From: Acidobacteriota bacterium
GTDB lineage: Bacteria > Acidobacteriota > Terriglobia > Terriglobales > Acidobacteriaceae
Assembly: GCA_025359885.1 (NCBI GenBank)
Contig: JANYDG010000083.1
Location: 1 to 64,000 of the forward strand
Direction: 5' to 3'
Length of the DNA: 64,000 nt
Positions 18,733-26,666 of this stretch are shown one piece after another. Position 1 is the stretch's first letter; every line of letters begins with the position of its first letter. The notes beneath the pieces are model-generated. The model had not been told where the DNA came from. It worked only from the letters and a program-made list of their open reading frames with translations, and made no database searches. The position numbers and the translations under genes were made by a program.

Positions 18733-19119
18733 ATGGCATCCTACATTGCCTATCTCCGCAAAGAGCCCGACAGCGACTACGGCGTCGAATTCCCTGACCT
18801 GCCCGGCTGTTTCAGCGCTGGCAGCACCCTTGAAGAGGCCAAAGCCATGGCCGCCGAGGCGCTGGCCGGGCATGTCTCCGTCCTCGAATCCGAAGGGATG
18901 CCGATCCCAGCCCCCTCCACCCTCGACCAATTAGCAGGCGACCCGCACCGCGGCGACGCCCTGCTGCTGCTTGTCGAACTCGACCCCTCCCTGCTCAAAT
19001 CGGAGCGCGTCAACATCATGATTCCGCGGCACCTGCTGGGGCGCATTGATGCTGTAGCCGGGAGCGGAAATCGATCCCGCTTTCTGGTGGAGGCCGCAGA
19101 AAAGCGTCTTGCCGGTTAG
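18733..19119 (+). CDS. hicB: HicB family antitoxin
   Basis: The 128-residue protein has an N-terminal partial RNase H fold typical of HicB (EPDSDYGVEFPDLPGCFSAG) at residues 10-60. Its C-terminus is a ribbon-helix-helix-like DNA-binding segment (VNIMIPRHLLGRIDAVAG). HicB binds and blocks HicA and represses the operon. The DNA-binding end fits the palindrome found over the hicA -10 box. It is the last gene of the two-gene operon, and pheS follows after about 65 bp. Confidence 0.93.
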   Translation: MASYIAYLRKEPDSDYGVEFPDLPGCFSAGSTLEEAKAMAAEALAGHVSVLESEGMPIPAPSTLDQLAGDPHRGDALLLLVELDPSLLKSERVNIMIPRHLLGRIDAVAGSGNRSRFLVEAAEKRLAG

Positions 19120-19185
19120 CTCACTGAACTGGGTTGTTGCCCGGTTCGCCCCGAGCGCAGCCGTGGTTTATCCTGACAGTTGCGC

Positions 19186-20259
19186 ATGATGAACCCCGAT
19201 TTAGACCAATCCTTTGCCCAGCTCGAGGCTGAAGCCCGTCAGGGCGCGGCCAGTCTTGGCTCGCCTGAGGCTGTAGAAAACTTTCGCCTCGACTGGCTGG
19301 GCCGCAAGCAGGGCCGGCTGAAGCAGCTCTCTGACCAGTGGCTCAAGGCTGCTCCCGCCGAGGCCAAACGCGAGCTCGGGCAGCGTTTCAACGCGCTCAA
19401 GACGCTCGTAGAATCCCTGCTCGACGAAGCCTCGAGTGCAGGCCCGTCTGACGCCGTGCTGGCCGCCCAAGCCCTCGACATCACCCTGCCCGGCACACGC
19501 CGCCTGCAAGGGGCCGAGCACCCGATCACACGCACCATGAACGAGCTGATTGGCATCTTTGCTGCGCTCGGCTACTCGGTTGGCGTGGGGCCGGAGGTCG
19601 AGACCGATTACTACAACTTCGAGTGCATGAACTTTCCTCCCGGCCACCCGGCGCGCGACACCCAGGACACGCTGGTGATCGCCAACCAGGAGCGGCGCAG
19701 CCTGCGCGACCGCCTGCTGCTGCGCACCCACACCTCGCCGGTGCAGATGCGGACGATGGAGCAATTCGCGCCACCGGTGCGCATCGTCATTCCCGGCAAG
19801 GTGCACCGCAACGATGCCGCCGACGCGACGCATTCGCCGGTCTTCCACCAGGTGGAGGGGCTGTGCGTTGACAGCAACATCACCTTCAGTGACCTCAAGG
19901 GCACGCTGGACCACGCGATGAAGGCGCTCTTCGGCTCAAGCGTGAAGACGCGCTTCTTCCCATCGTTTTTCCCATTCACCGAGCCGAGCGCCGACGTACA
20001 GATTAGCTGCATCTTCTGCGCCGGCAAGGGCTGCCGCAAGTGCAAGCACTCCGGCTGGATTGAGCTGCTCGGCTGCGGCATGGTTGACCCCGCCGTCTTT
20101 GCCTTTGCGGCAGAAAAGCAGCCCGCGTACGACCCCAGAAAGATCAGCGGCTTCGCCTTTGGCATGGGTGTCGAACGCATTGCCATGATGAAGTACGGCG
20201 TCAGCGATATTGGCCAGTTCTACTCGGGAGATATGCGGTTTTTGGAGCAGTTCTCGTAA
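19186..20259 (+). CDS. pheS: Phenylalanine--tRNA ligase alpha subunit
   Basis: The protein of about 357 residues has the N-terminal coiled-coil tRNA-binding arm (LEAEARQGAASLGSPEAVENFRLDWLGRKQGRL) and the class II catalytic core. Motif 2 is seen near HNDAADATHSPVFHQVEGL and motif 3 in FGMGVERIAMMKYG. It forms an alpha2-beta2 enzyme with PheT in the cytoplasm. Possible starts are TTG 19180 and ATG 19186 or 19189; an ATG is preferred. A four-cysteine cluster (CIFCAGKGCRKCKHSGW) is present, as in many bacterial PheS. pheT follows after 46 bp containing a strong hairpin. Confidence 0.97.
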   Translation: MMNPDLDQSFAQLEAEARQGAASLGSPEAVENFRLDWLGRKQGRLKQLSDQWLKAAPAEAKRELGQRFNALKTLVESLLDEASSAGPSDAVLAAQALDITLPGTRRLQGAEHPITRTMNELIGIFAALGYSVGVGPEVETDYYNFECMNFPPGHPARDTQDTLVIANQERRSLRDRLLLRTHTSPVQMRTMEQFAPPVRIVIPGKVHRNDAADATHSPVFHQVEGLCVDSNITFSDLKGTLDHAMKALFGSSVKTRFFPSFFPFTEPSADVQISCIFCAGKGCRKCKHSGWIELLGCGMVDPAVFAFAAEKQPAYDPRKISGFAFGMGVERIAMMKYGVSDIGQFYSGDMRFLEQFS

Positions 20260-20260
20260 A

Positions 20261-20287
20261 AGCACCGGAGCTAGCGGTGCTAGCTCC
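20261..20287 (+). promoter_or_regulatory. Two mutually exclusive hairpins between pheS and pheT
   Basis: A perfect 9-bp stem, GGAGCTAGC (20267-20275) with GCTAGCTCC (20279-20287), has a 3-nt loop. It competes with AGCACC (20261-20266) pairing with GGTGCT (20276-20281). No U-tract follows, so it is not an intrinsic terminator. It may tune pheT translation or mRNA processing; this is inference. Confidence 0.5.
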
Positions 20288-20305
20288 GCTCTACCAAAGG
20301 TCCCA

Positions 20306-22438
20306 ATGAACATACTCACCACCTGGCTTCGCGCCCTGCTCCCCGCAATCCCTGCCGACGACCACCAGCTCGCCGAGGCCCTGACCCTGCGCGGCATCGC
20401 TGTTGAAGGCATCCACTCGCTCGGCGAAGGCAACGGTCATCTCTACGAGATGGACATCACGACTAACCGCGTCGACGCTATGAACCACTTTGGCGTGGCG
20501 CGCGAAGTGGCGGCGATTTATGGACTCAATCTGCCGCCGGGAGCTGCTCCGCTGCCGGAGGCTCAGCCTGCCGCCTTGCCATTTTCGATTCGCATTGAGG
20601 CGGAAGACGCCTGCGGGCGGTTCACGGCGCGCGTTCTCCGCGGCATTACGGTTCAGCCAATCGCGAACAGCACTGGGCCCATCTCCAGGCTGGCGACGCG
20701 CTTCTTTACGCTGCTGGAGCAGAAGCAGATTTCGAACGCCGTGGATGCCTCCAACTTCGCATGGCTCGCTATGGGCCAGCCCACGCATGCGTTTGACCTG
20801 GACAAGATTCAAGGCGGCATCGTCGTTCGCCGCGCAGTGAAGGGCGAAACGCTCAAGACCCTCGATGGTGTCGAACGTGTTCTCGACCCCGAGGACCTGA
20901 TCGTGGCCGACCACGCCAAGCCCCTCGCGCTGGCTGGCGTCATGGGCGGGTGGGACACGATGATTACCCCCGAAACGCGTAACGTGCTGGTCGAGGCGGC
21001 CTGGTTTGACCCGGTCGCCGTGCGCCGAACGGCTCGCCGTCATGGCCTGCACACGGATGCCAGCCATCGCTTCGAGCGCGGAGCTGACATCAGCGCGGCC
21101 CCGCTGGCCTCGGATATCGTTTCGGCCATCATCCTCGAGTCCGGCGGGCACATCGAGGGCGAACTGGTTGACGTAACCGTGGCGGCCATTCTCGAGAAAA
21201 CGGCTCACCGGTCCGCAGTTGCTCTGGCTCTCAACGAGGTTCACCGCCTGCTTGGGACCACGCTTGACCCGGAGGGCATCTCTGCATCGACCGTAGAGAC
21301 GGTTCTCAAGGCGCTCGGCTGCGGACTTGTCTCTGAAGGAAGCGAGAGCTGGCAGGTGACACTGCCCAGTTGGAGACTGGATCTTGCGCGTGAAATCGAC
21401 CTTATCGAAGAGGTGGCCCGCGTCTATGGCTACAACCGCTTCGCCAACACGCTCCCCGCTTTTTCAGGAGCAATCCGCGAGCTGCCCAACGCCGCTGCCG
21501 ACTCTGCGATACGCCGTACGCTGCTCGCCGCCGGGTGGAATGAAGCCATCTCCAGCACCTTTACCTCCGCCACCGACGCGACCCTCACTGCGCCGCAGCC
21601 CGGCCTGGTCGTCCCGCTCGGCAACCCGCTGAGCGAAGAGGCCGGCGTGATGCGGCCCTCGCTCGTCCCCGGCATGCTCAACATGATCGCCGCCAACCTG
21701 CACCGGGACACCAGCGATGTGCGGCTTTTTGAACTCGGCACTGTCTTCTCTGGCAGCACTGAAAAAGTGGACGAGCGCCCCGCCCTGGCGATAGGTCTGA
21801 GCGGCAACCTGCCACAGACCGGAGTGCAGATCGGCCTCGGCGCGCCGTCAAAACGGCTCGATTTCTACGACCTGAAGGGCCTCGTCGAGCAACTCCTGAG
21901 CCGCTTCAAAACCAAATCAGTCTACTTTGACAACTTCGCCGTTGGCTCTGGCATCACCCCTGAGTGGCTGCACCCCTACCGTGCCGCCCGCGTGGTCGTC
22001 GAAGGCACAACTGTCGGCTGGCTCGGCCAGCTTCACCCTCGCCAGGCCACTTCACGCAAGCTTAAAGACCCGGTACTCGTGGCTGAACTCTACCTCGACC
22101 GCCTTTACCCGCTGCCGCTGCACAAGCCAGCCGTCCGCGAACTCTCACGCTTTCAGCCCGTCCGCCGCGACTTTTCTCTGCTCGTGCCCACCAAGACCGC
22201 CTGGGCCGAAATCGACGCCTCGCTTGCCACCCTCGCCCGCACAGCCCTCCCCGACCTCACCCACTGGCAGGTCCGCGAAGTCCTCGGTAGTCAGTCCGCA
22301 CCCGAGCAGGGTTATTCCCTCCTGCTCAGCACCACTTTTCAGGCGCCTGACCGAACCCTGCGCGACGAAGAACTCCAGGCCTACGCCCAACACGTCCTGG
22401 CGGCTGTGTCGAACGTCGGCGCGAGGCTCAGAACCTAA
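20306..22438 (+). CDS. pheT: Phenylalanine--tRNA ligase beta subunit
   Basis: The protein has 710 residues from ATG 20306. It has the N-terminal LTLRGIAVEGIHSLGEGNGH region, the B3/B4 editing domain (ANFAWLAMGQPTHAFDLDKI), the B5 domain, the catalytic-like core and a C-terminal ferredoxin-fold anticodon-binding domain (SRFQPVRRDFSLLVPTKTAW). It lacks the long EMAP/tRNA-binding insertion of the 790-residue form. PheT pairs with PheS, encoded just upstream. The longer open frame from 20210 runs into pheS and is not used. Confidence 0.96.
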   Translation: MNILTTWLRALLPAIPADDHQLAEALTLRGIAVEGIHSLGEGNGHLYEMDITTNRVDAMNHFGVAREVAAIYGLNLPPGAAPLPEAQPAALPFSIRIEAEDACGRFTARVLRGITVQPIANSTGPISRLATRFFTLLEQKQISNAVDASNFAWLAMGQPTHAFDLDKIQGGIVVRRAVKGETLKTLDGVERVLDPEDLIVADHAKPLALAGVMGGWDTMITPETRNVLVEAAWFDPVAVRRTARRHGLHTDASHRFERGADISAAPLASDIVSAIILESGGHIEGELVDVTVAAILEKTAHRSAVALALNEVHRLLGTTLDPEGISASTVETVLKALGCGLVSEGSESWQVTLPSWRLDLAREIDLIEEVARVYGYNRFANTLPAFSGAIRELPNAAADSAIRRTLLAAGWNEAISSTFTSATDATLTAPQPGLVVPLGNPLSEEAGVMRPSLVPGMLNMIAANLHRDTSDVRLFELGTVFSGSTEKVDERPALAIGLSGNLPQTGVQIGLGAPSKRLDFYDLKGLVEQLLSRFKTKSVYFDNFAVGSGITPEWLHPYRAARVVVEGTTVGWLGQLHPRQATSRKLKDPVLVAELYLDRLYPLPLHKPAVRELSRFQPVRRDFSLLVPTKTAWAEIDASLATLARTALPDLTHWQVREVLGSQSAPEQGYSLLLSTTFQAPDRTLRDEELQAYAQHVLAAVSNVGARLRT

Positions 22439-22573
22439 CCCGATCATTCACCCGGAAAACCGGCTAACTGTGCCCAGTTTTCCGCATCCAACAGGCATAT
22501 ACTCGCCAAAAGGCATTTCGCACCGCAACGCTGCACGCGGCGGTACTGAGAGCCGTGTGCTACGGAGGAACAA

Positions 22574-23308
22574 ATGGCAATTCTCCCCATGGGGCCCGCT
22601 TCCCAACACCGCGATTCAGCCCAGGATTCTATGCAGGACTCCATGTTTGACCTCCGCCCGCCGCAACTCCGCCGGCAAGAAGACGACCCGGAACCCAGGC
22701 TCCAGGCCTACTCTCAAACTCGGGAAGAACTCCGGGATGAGGTCCACGCCGTCCATGAACCAACCGTCTATGAACCGGTCACCGATGAACCAGTTTATGA
22801 CCAGACTGATGCCACCTTTGCAGACCCCGATTTCGATCACGACGCGCCTTCCCCCATGCTCGCGGCGACGGTCGCGGCTACAGTCGCCGTGGCCGTCACG
22901 GCACCCGAGCCAGCTCATGCCGTAAGGGACACGAACGCTCCATGGGCAGAATCGGCCCAGGAGCCAGCGCACGAAACAGAATTCGAGCCAGCCCACGAGC
23001 CGGCCCACGCAACAGCCGCCGCAGCTGAGCCACAAACCGCGGCGCTCACTCTGATCTCCGTCGACGACTTTGCCGCCCTGGAAGACCGCATTCTCCGGGC
23101 CGTTAGTCTCGTGCGCACTGAGCGCCAATCCCGGCTCGACGCCGAGGCGCGCACCGCTGCACTGGAAGCGCAGATCCTGGCCCTCGACGCCCAGGCCTCG
23201 ACCATTGAGACTCTGCAAAAGGAAATCGACTCCCTCCGCACCGAGCGCGAACAGGTCCGCAACCGCGTCGAACGACTGCTCGGTCAGCTTGACGCGCTGG
23301 AACTCTAG
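22574..23308 (+). CDS. Hypothetical coiled-coil protein upstream of zapA
   Basis: The 244-residue protein has a strong GGAGGAAC ribosome-binding site just before its ATG. The N-terminal half is acidic, Pro/Glu/His-rich and repetitive, including HEPT, YEPV, DEPV units every five residues and PAHE units. The C-terminal third (about residues 165-243) is a long heptad-type coiled coil, ALEAQILALDAQASTIETLQ and onward. It lies 8 bp upstream of zapA and downstream of pheT, so it may be a ZapB-like or TonB-unrelated division accessory protein. No enzyme domain is visible. Confidence 0.7.
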   Translation: MAILPMGPASQHRDSAQDSMQDSMFDLRPPQLRRQEDDPEPRLQAYSQTREELRDEVHAVHEPTVYEPVTDEPVYDQTDATFADPDFDHDAPSPMLAATVAATVAVAVTAPEPAHAVRDTNAPWAESAQEPAHETEFEPAHEPAHATAAAAEPQTAALTLISVDDFAALEDRILRAVSLVRTERQSRLDAEARTAALEAQILALDAQASTIETLQKEIDSLRTEREQVRNRVERLLGQLDALEL

Positions 23309-23316
23309 ACCCCGCC

Positions 23317-23685
23317 ATGACTACGCCCACCCGGACTCCCCCATCCACGCCGCAGCCCCGCTCGCCGCAACCTGACCAGCCCTACGTCACCGTCTCAATC
23401 TACGACCAGGCCTACCACCTTTCCGGTGAAGATATCTCCCAGGTGCAGCAACTCGCTGCCCGCGTTGACGCCCGCATGAGGGCCGTCGCCTCCCATGGCC
23501 GCACGGCAGACTCGCTCCGTGTCGCCGTCCTCGCCGCCCTCAATCTGGCCGACGAACTAGCCCGCGCCGAGCAGCGCCTCCGGGTCCTTGAAGACTCCCG
23601 CGAAGTCACCGAGTCAGACAACCTCCGCATCCGCGCTGCTAATCTCCGCGGACTGCTCGACTCTGTCCTCGACGATGAGGCATAG
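23317..23685 (+). CDS. zapA: Cell division protein ZapA
   Basis: The 122-residue protein has the ZapA N-terminal strand motif YVTVSIYDQAYHLSGEDISQ, an Ala-rich helix (VQQLAARVDARMRAVA) and a C-terminal coiled coil (LADELARAEQRLRVLEDSRE). ZapA tetramers crosslink FtsZ filaments at the Z-ring. The first 20 residues are Pro/Thr-rich and not conserved. It follows a coiled-coil gene by 8 bp, probably in one transcription unit with it. The 6S RNA gene that follows zapA in some bacteria is not visible here. Confidence 0.88.
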   Translation: MTTPTRTPPSTPQPRSPQPDQPYVTVSIYDQAYHLSGEDISQVQQLAARVDARMRAVASHGRTADSLRVAVLAALNLADELARAEQRLRVLEDSREVTESDNLRIRAANLRGLLDSVLDDEA

Positions 23686-23728
23686 GGCCGGTTTTGAACG
23701 GCGACCAAATCCTGGATCAAAAACTGGC

Positions 23729-23763
23729 TTGTCATGCTGAGTACAGCAAGGAATCTGCATTCG
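23729..23763 (+). repeat. Degenerate GTCAT-CTGA interspersed repeat
   Basis: The text GTCATGCTGAGTACAGCAAG followed by GAATCTGCAT matches the repeat fragments at 12355-12430. It lies between zapA and the convergent small gene at 23774. Confidence 0.5.
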
Positions 23764-23773
23764 ACGATCCGCT

Positions 23774-24037
23774 TTACTTTCCACCCAGCATCACCGGCGA
23801 CCCGCAAAACGACTCAAACCATCGGCTGATGTAGACCTGCGCGTGTCCTTCGCCGCAAAAGTGCAACGCATGCGCTTTGTCTGCCTGAGCGGGGTCCCAT
23901 TTGTAGATTCCGAGGCGCAGATCGCTGCAGTGAATCACAAACCAACGCACCGGTGCCGCGCTCTCGGTTCCGCAAATCTCGCATTTATAGATTGTTCCAA
24001 TCAAGGGGCCTCCTCCAACCGTCTCAAGTCCCATCAC
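23774..24037 (-). CDS. Hypothetical small Cys-rich protein
   Basis: The 87-residue protein has a CEICG pair near the N-terminus and later Cys/His residues (HFCGEGHAQVYISRWF), suggesting a small zinc-binding fold. No signal peptide or membrane segment is visible. It is convergent with zapA. Its family is not recognised, and function is unknown. Confidence 0.6.
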   Translation of the reverse strand: MMGLETVGGGPLIGTIYKCEICGTESAAPVRWFVIHCSDLRLGIYKWDPAQADKAHALHFCGEGHAQVYISRWFESFCGSPVMLGGK

Positions 24038-24080
24038 AGTGCATGGACAGGCTTATTGTAGCGGTCTCTGGAAGTTACCC

Positions 24081-24164
24081 GGCATCGATCGTGGCTTCGA
24101 TGTTGGCTTCGATCTTGGCTTCGATCGGGGATTCGATCATGGTTTGGATCATGGCCTCGATGTC
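24081..24164. repeat. Seven-unit 12-nt degenerate tandem repeat over a stop codon
   Basis: Seven contiguous 12-nt units run without gaps: GGCATCGATCGT, GGCTTCGATGTT, GGCTTCGATCTT, GGCTTCGATCGG, GGATTCGATCAT, GGTTTGGATCAT, GGCCTCGATGTC. The core is GGYTTCGAT. The TGA stop of the minus-strand membrane protein gene (24149-24151) lies within the array, and the last few residues of that protein come from it. Confidence 0.92.
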
Positions 24165-25246
24165 AGCCCGCCAGCGGTCGACCCGCCACCCTGCCCGCCA
24201 CCCGGCACGCTTTTGGTGAACGTGCGGATCAGCCCTTCAAGGAACGAGAAAAATACCTCCACGGCATACCCCACCAGGAACGCAATTGCCAGCGGAGACG
24301 CTGAGGCCTGCGCCGTAAACCCGCCAAATAGACCGATGACAGTGCCCCCGATTGCCGCAATGACAAATCGCGCTGAATTTGCCGCCGAAGGGACAAACGT
24401 ACGGTTGCTCATCTGGTCTTCAAATGTCCGGAGCAGATACGCGCATGTACCCAGCAGGGCATACAAAATCGGCAGAATGCAGGAGTTCAGAGCTCCGTAG
24501 AACGTGCCTGAATCGCTCATGATGTTCTGCGCAAAAAAACGCACATCCTGGTACGTCAAGGTGAGCGAATCCCGCGCTGCAGGCAAATCGTCAAGTGGAA
24601 TCTGCAACTCGAATTTCGACTTTAGATACTGCGCCCGGTCCTCGGCCTTATCCCCCGGGCCTAACAACTGCGGCGGGACATTGACATGCGGCAACACAAA
24701 CTGGTTCAGTCGTCGCGCCCGCGCGTAGAGCGCACGCACGGTCGCGGCATACTCCTGCAACTCTGCGATTTCAGTCGTCTTGCCCACATCGGCGCGCGCT
24801 GGCGGACCAAGTTCTGAGGTCAGCTTGACCGCCAGCGCATTCGCCGTAGTGACATCTGCCCGCATTGAATCCGAGATCGCAGAAGTCACAAACGTGAAAA
24901 TCGATGCCGGAATAATCACCGCCGAAAGAATAATCGCCCAGATCAGGTACACATGCATGGTGGGCCGTGTGTCGGAGTGGCATGCCTCCAGGCTGCCCGC
25001 CGTCACCGGTCTCAGCCTATCCGCCAGATCCGTGAGCGCCAGCAGCAGTTTCGCGGCCACATCTTCGCTCCAGCCGCCCTCGAACTCCGCTCGCGCGTGC
25101 AAGATCGCCGACCGCGACTCGGGCGCTATGCTCACCCCGGTTTCGGCCGCATACTTCATCAGCCGCTCCGCATCTTCTAATGCGTCCAAGAAATAGCGGG
25201 GCGACTTCAGGCCCTCCGCCGGGTTGTTTGCCGCTTCCTGTGTCAT
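24149..25246 (-). CDS. Hypothetical membrane protein with four predicted helices
   Basis: The 365-residue protein has a soluble N-terminal helical domain (residues 1-97), a first membrane helix at about 98-122 (YLIWAIILSAVIIPASIFTF), and a long probably extracytoplasmic helical region (about 125-250). Three further helices lie at about 255-275, 293-313 and 318-338, with a Gly-rich tail. No family is recognised. Its stop codon and last residues are inside a 12-nt tandem repeat. Sensor or channel-like roles are possible but unsupported. Confidence 0.7.
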   Translation of the reverse strand: MTQEAANNPAEGLKSPRYFLDALEDAERLMKYAAETGVSIAPESRSAILHARAEFEGGWSEDVAAKLLLALTDLADRLRPVTAGSLEACHSDTRPTMHVYLIWAIILSAVIIPASIFTFVTSAISDSMRADVTTANALAVKLTSELGPPARADVGKTTEIAELQEYAATVRALYARARRLNQFVLPHVNVPPQLLGPGDKAEDRAQYLKSKFELQIPLDDLPAARDSLTLTYQDVRFFAQNIMSDSGTFYGALNSCILPILYALLGTCAYLLRTFEDQMSNRTFVPSAANSARFVIAAIGGTVIGLFGGFTAQASASPLAIAFLVGYAVEVFFSFLEGLIRTFTKSVPGGGQGGGSTAGGLTSRP

Positions 25247-25646
25247 CTCACCCGCTCATTCTGTCCAGTGCCGAGACCTCCGCAAGAGCTGCGGTACAAA
25301 GCATGGAAGTCAATCAGACCCATCAAAAGAGTCCGAAGTCTACTGGAATGACATCGCGTATTGCAATCAAAGAAAAATCCCACTCGGGCTTTGGGAATAA
25401 ACCAAGGGCAAACTCGCCGGCGCATTGCAGAGCCCTGGCCCTGGCGATTGCCCGCCAGACTGAGCAGAATCAAACACTGACTCAAGACACCTGGATTTAG
25501 AATCGCTACGGCTGCGTGGTCCAGACTTCATCCGGGCTGGCCTCGAGCGCGAAATTGCGAACCTAACTCTCAGGAACCGCACGTCAGAGACGTCAAACAA
25601 ATCAAGCACATCAAGCACATCAAGCACATTCAGGAGATGAGCCAAC
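25247..25646. other. Intergenic region with a 9-nt triplicate repeat
   Basis: The 400-bp gap lies between a divergent membrane protein gene and the catalase-like gene. ATCAAGCAC is repeated three times exactly at 25601-25627, ending 20 bp before the downstream ATG. No gene was supported elsewhere in the gap. Confidence 0.5.
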
Positions 25647-26588
25647 ATGCCCCTTCCCAGCGACGAAAAGCTCCTCGCCCTCGCCAACGACCTCATTGAA
25701 CAGTTTGATCAGATCTTTGGCTTAAACCCAGGCATGCGTCCTGCCCATGCCAAGGGCGCCTTGCTTACAGGCACCTTCACGCCTACAGACTCCGCCAGCG
25801 CCCTGTGTACAGCGCCACATTTCAGACGCGCCTCGACGCCAGTTACCGCTCGGTTCTCGAACTCGACCGGCATTCCCATGATCCCCGATAACGATCCCAA
25901 AGCTGACCCGCGCGGATTCGCCATTCGCTTTCACCTTGGCGAGCGGGTCCACACCGATATCATCAGCCACTCCACCGACGGCTTCCCTACCCACACCGGG
26001 GCGGAATTTCTCGACTTCCTGCGCGCCGTTGCCGCCACGAGCCCCGACTCCATCTCACCCACTCCGATGGAGGTCTTTCTGGGCAGCTATCCCGCAGCTC
26101 AGGCCTTCGTCCAGACCCCCAAACCTGCCCCATCCAGCTTTGCCCGCGAAACCTACTACGGCGTTACCGCGATGAAGTTCATCAACGCCAGCGGGGAAAG
26201 CCGCTTTGGCCGGTATCGCATTCTGCCCGTTGCAGGCAATGACTTTCTGGACGCAGTGACTCTCGCGGCCAAAGAGCCGAATTTCCTCTTTGACGAGCTC
26301 GCCAGTCGCGTCGCAGCCGGTCCGATCCAGTTCAAGATCGCCGTCCAGCTCGCTGGTCCCGACGATGAAGTCAACGACGCCACCGTACACTGGCCTGAAG
26401 ACCGTACCCTGCTCGAACTCGGAACTCTTGAATTGACCGCACCCGTCCCTGATGACCATGCTCAACAAAAGCACCTCATCTTTGACCCCATCGCTCGAGT
26501 CGAAGGCATTGAACCCTCCGACGACCCATTGCTTGAACTGCGCGCCGCCATTTACTTGTTGAGTGGCCGTCGCCGTCGCAACGCCTGA
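25647..26588 (+). CDS. Catalase-related peroxidase (SrpA-like minimal catalase)
   Basis: The 313-residue protein is a short catalase-fold heme enzyme. The distal His is in RPAHAKGALLTGTF, the conserved strand is VTARFSNSTG, and DPRGFAIRFH follows. Near the C-terminus, DPLLELRAAIYLLSGRR contains the Arg-x-x-x-Tyr that supplies the proximal heme ligand. Short members of this family mostly use organic peroxides or have peroxidase rather than full catalase activity. No signal peptide is seen, so it is cytoplasmic. It stands alone. Confidence 0.88.
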   Translation: MPLPSDEKLLALANDLIEQFDQIFGLNPGMRPAHAKGALLTGTFTPTDSASALCTAPHFRRASTPVTARFSNSTGIPMIPDNDPKADPRGFAIRFHLGERVHTDIISHSTDGFPTHTGAEFLDFLRAVAATSPDSISPTPMEVFLGSYPAAQAFVQTPKPAPSSFARETYYGVTAMKFINASGESRFGRYRILPVAGNDFLDAVTLAAKEPNFLFDELASRVAAGPIQFKIAVQLAGPDDEVNDATVHWPEDRTLLELGTLELTAPVPDDHAQQKHLIFDPIARVEGIEPSDDPLLELRAAIYLLSGRRRRNA

Positions 26589-26666
26589 GCCAGAATTTGT
26601 TCCCTGTCGTAGTTCCGGAGACTGCCCAAGTGACCCGGAACTACGCCAGCATGTATCGTATGGACT

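Noticed and set aside
20210-20305. Extended N-terminus of pheT overlapping pheS
   Set aside because: Homology starts at ATG 20306 (MNILTTWLRALLP) and the extension crosses the pheS stop and the intergenic hairpin.
23686-23773. 6S RNA downstream of zapA
   Set aside because: The gap is only about 88 bp and holds an interspersed repeat fragment, too short for a 6S RNA.
24081-24164. CRISPR array
   Set aside because: Units are contiguous 12-mers without spacers and there are no cas genes.
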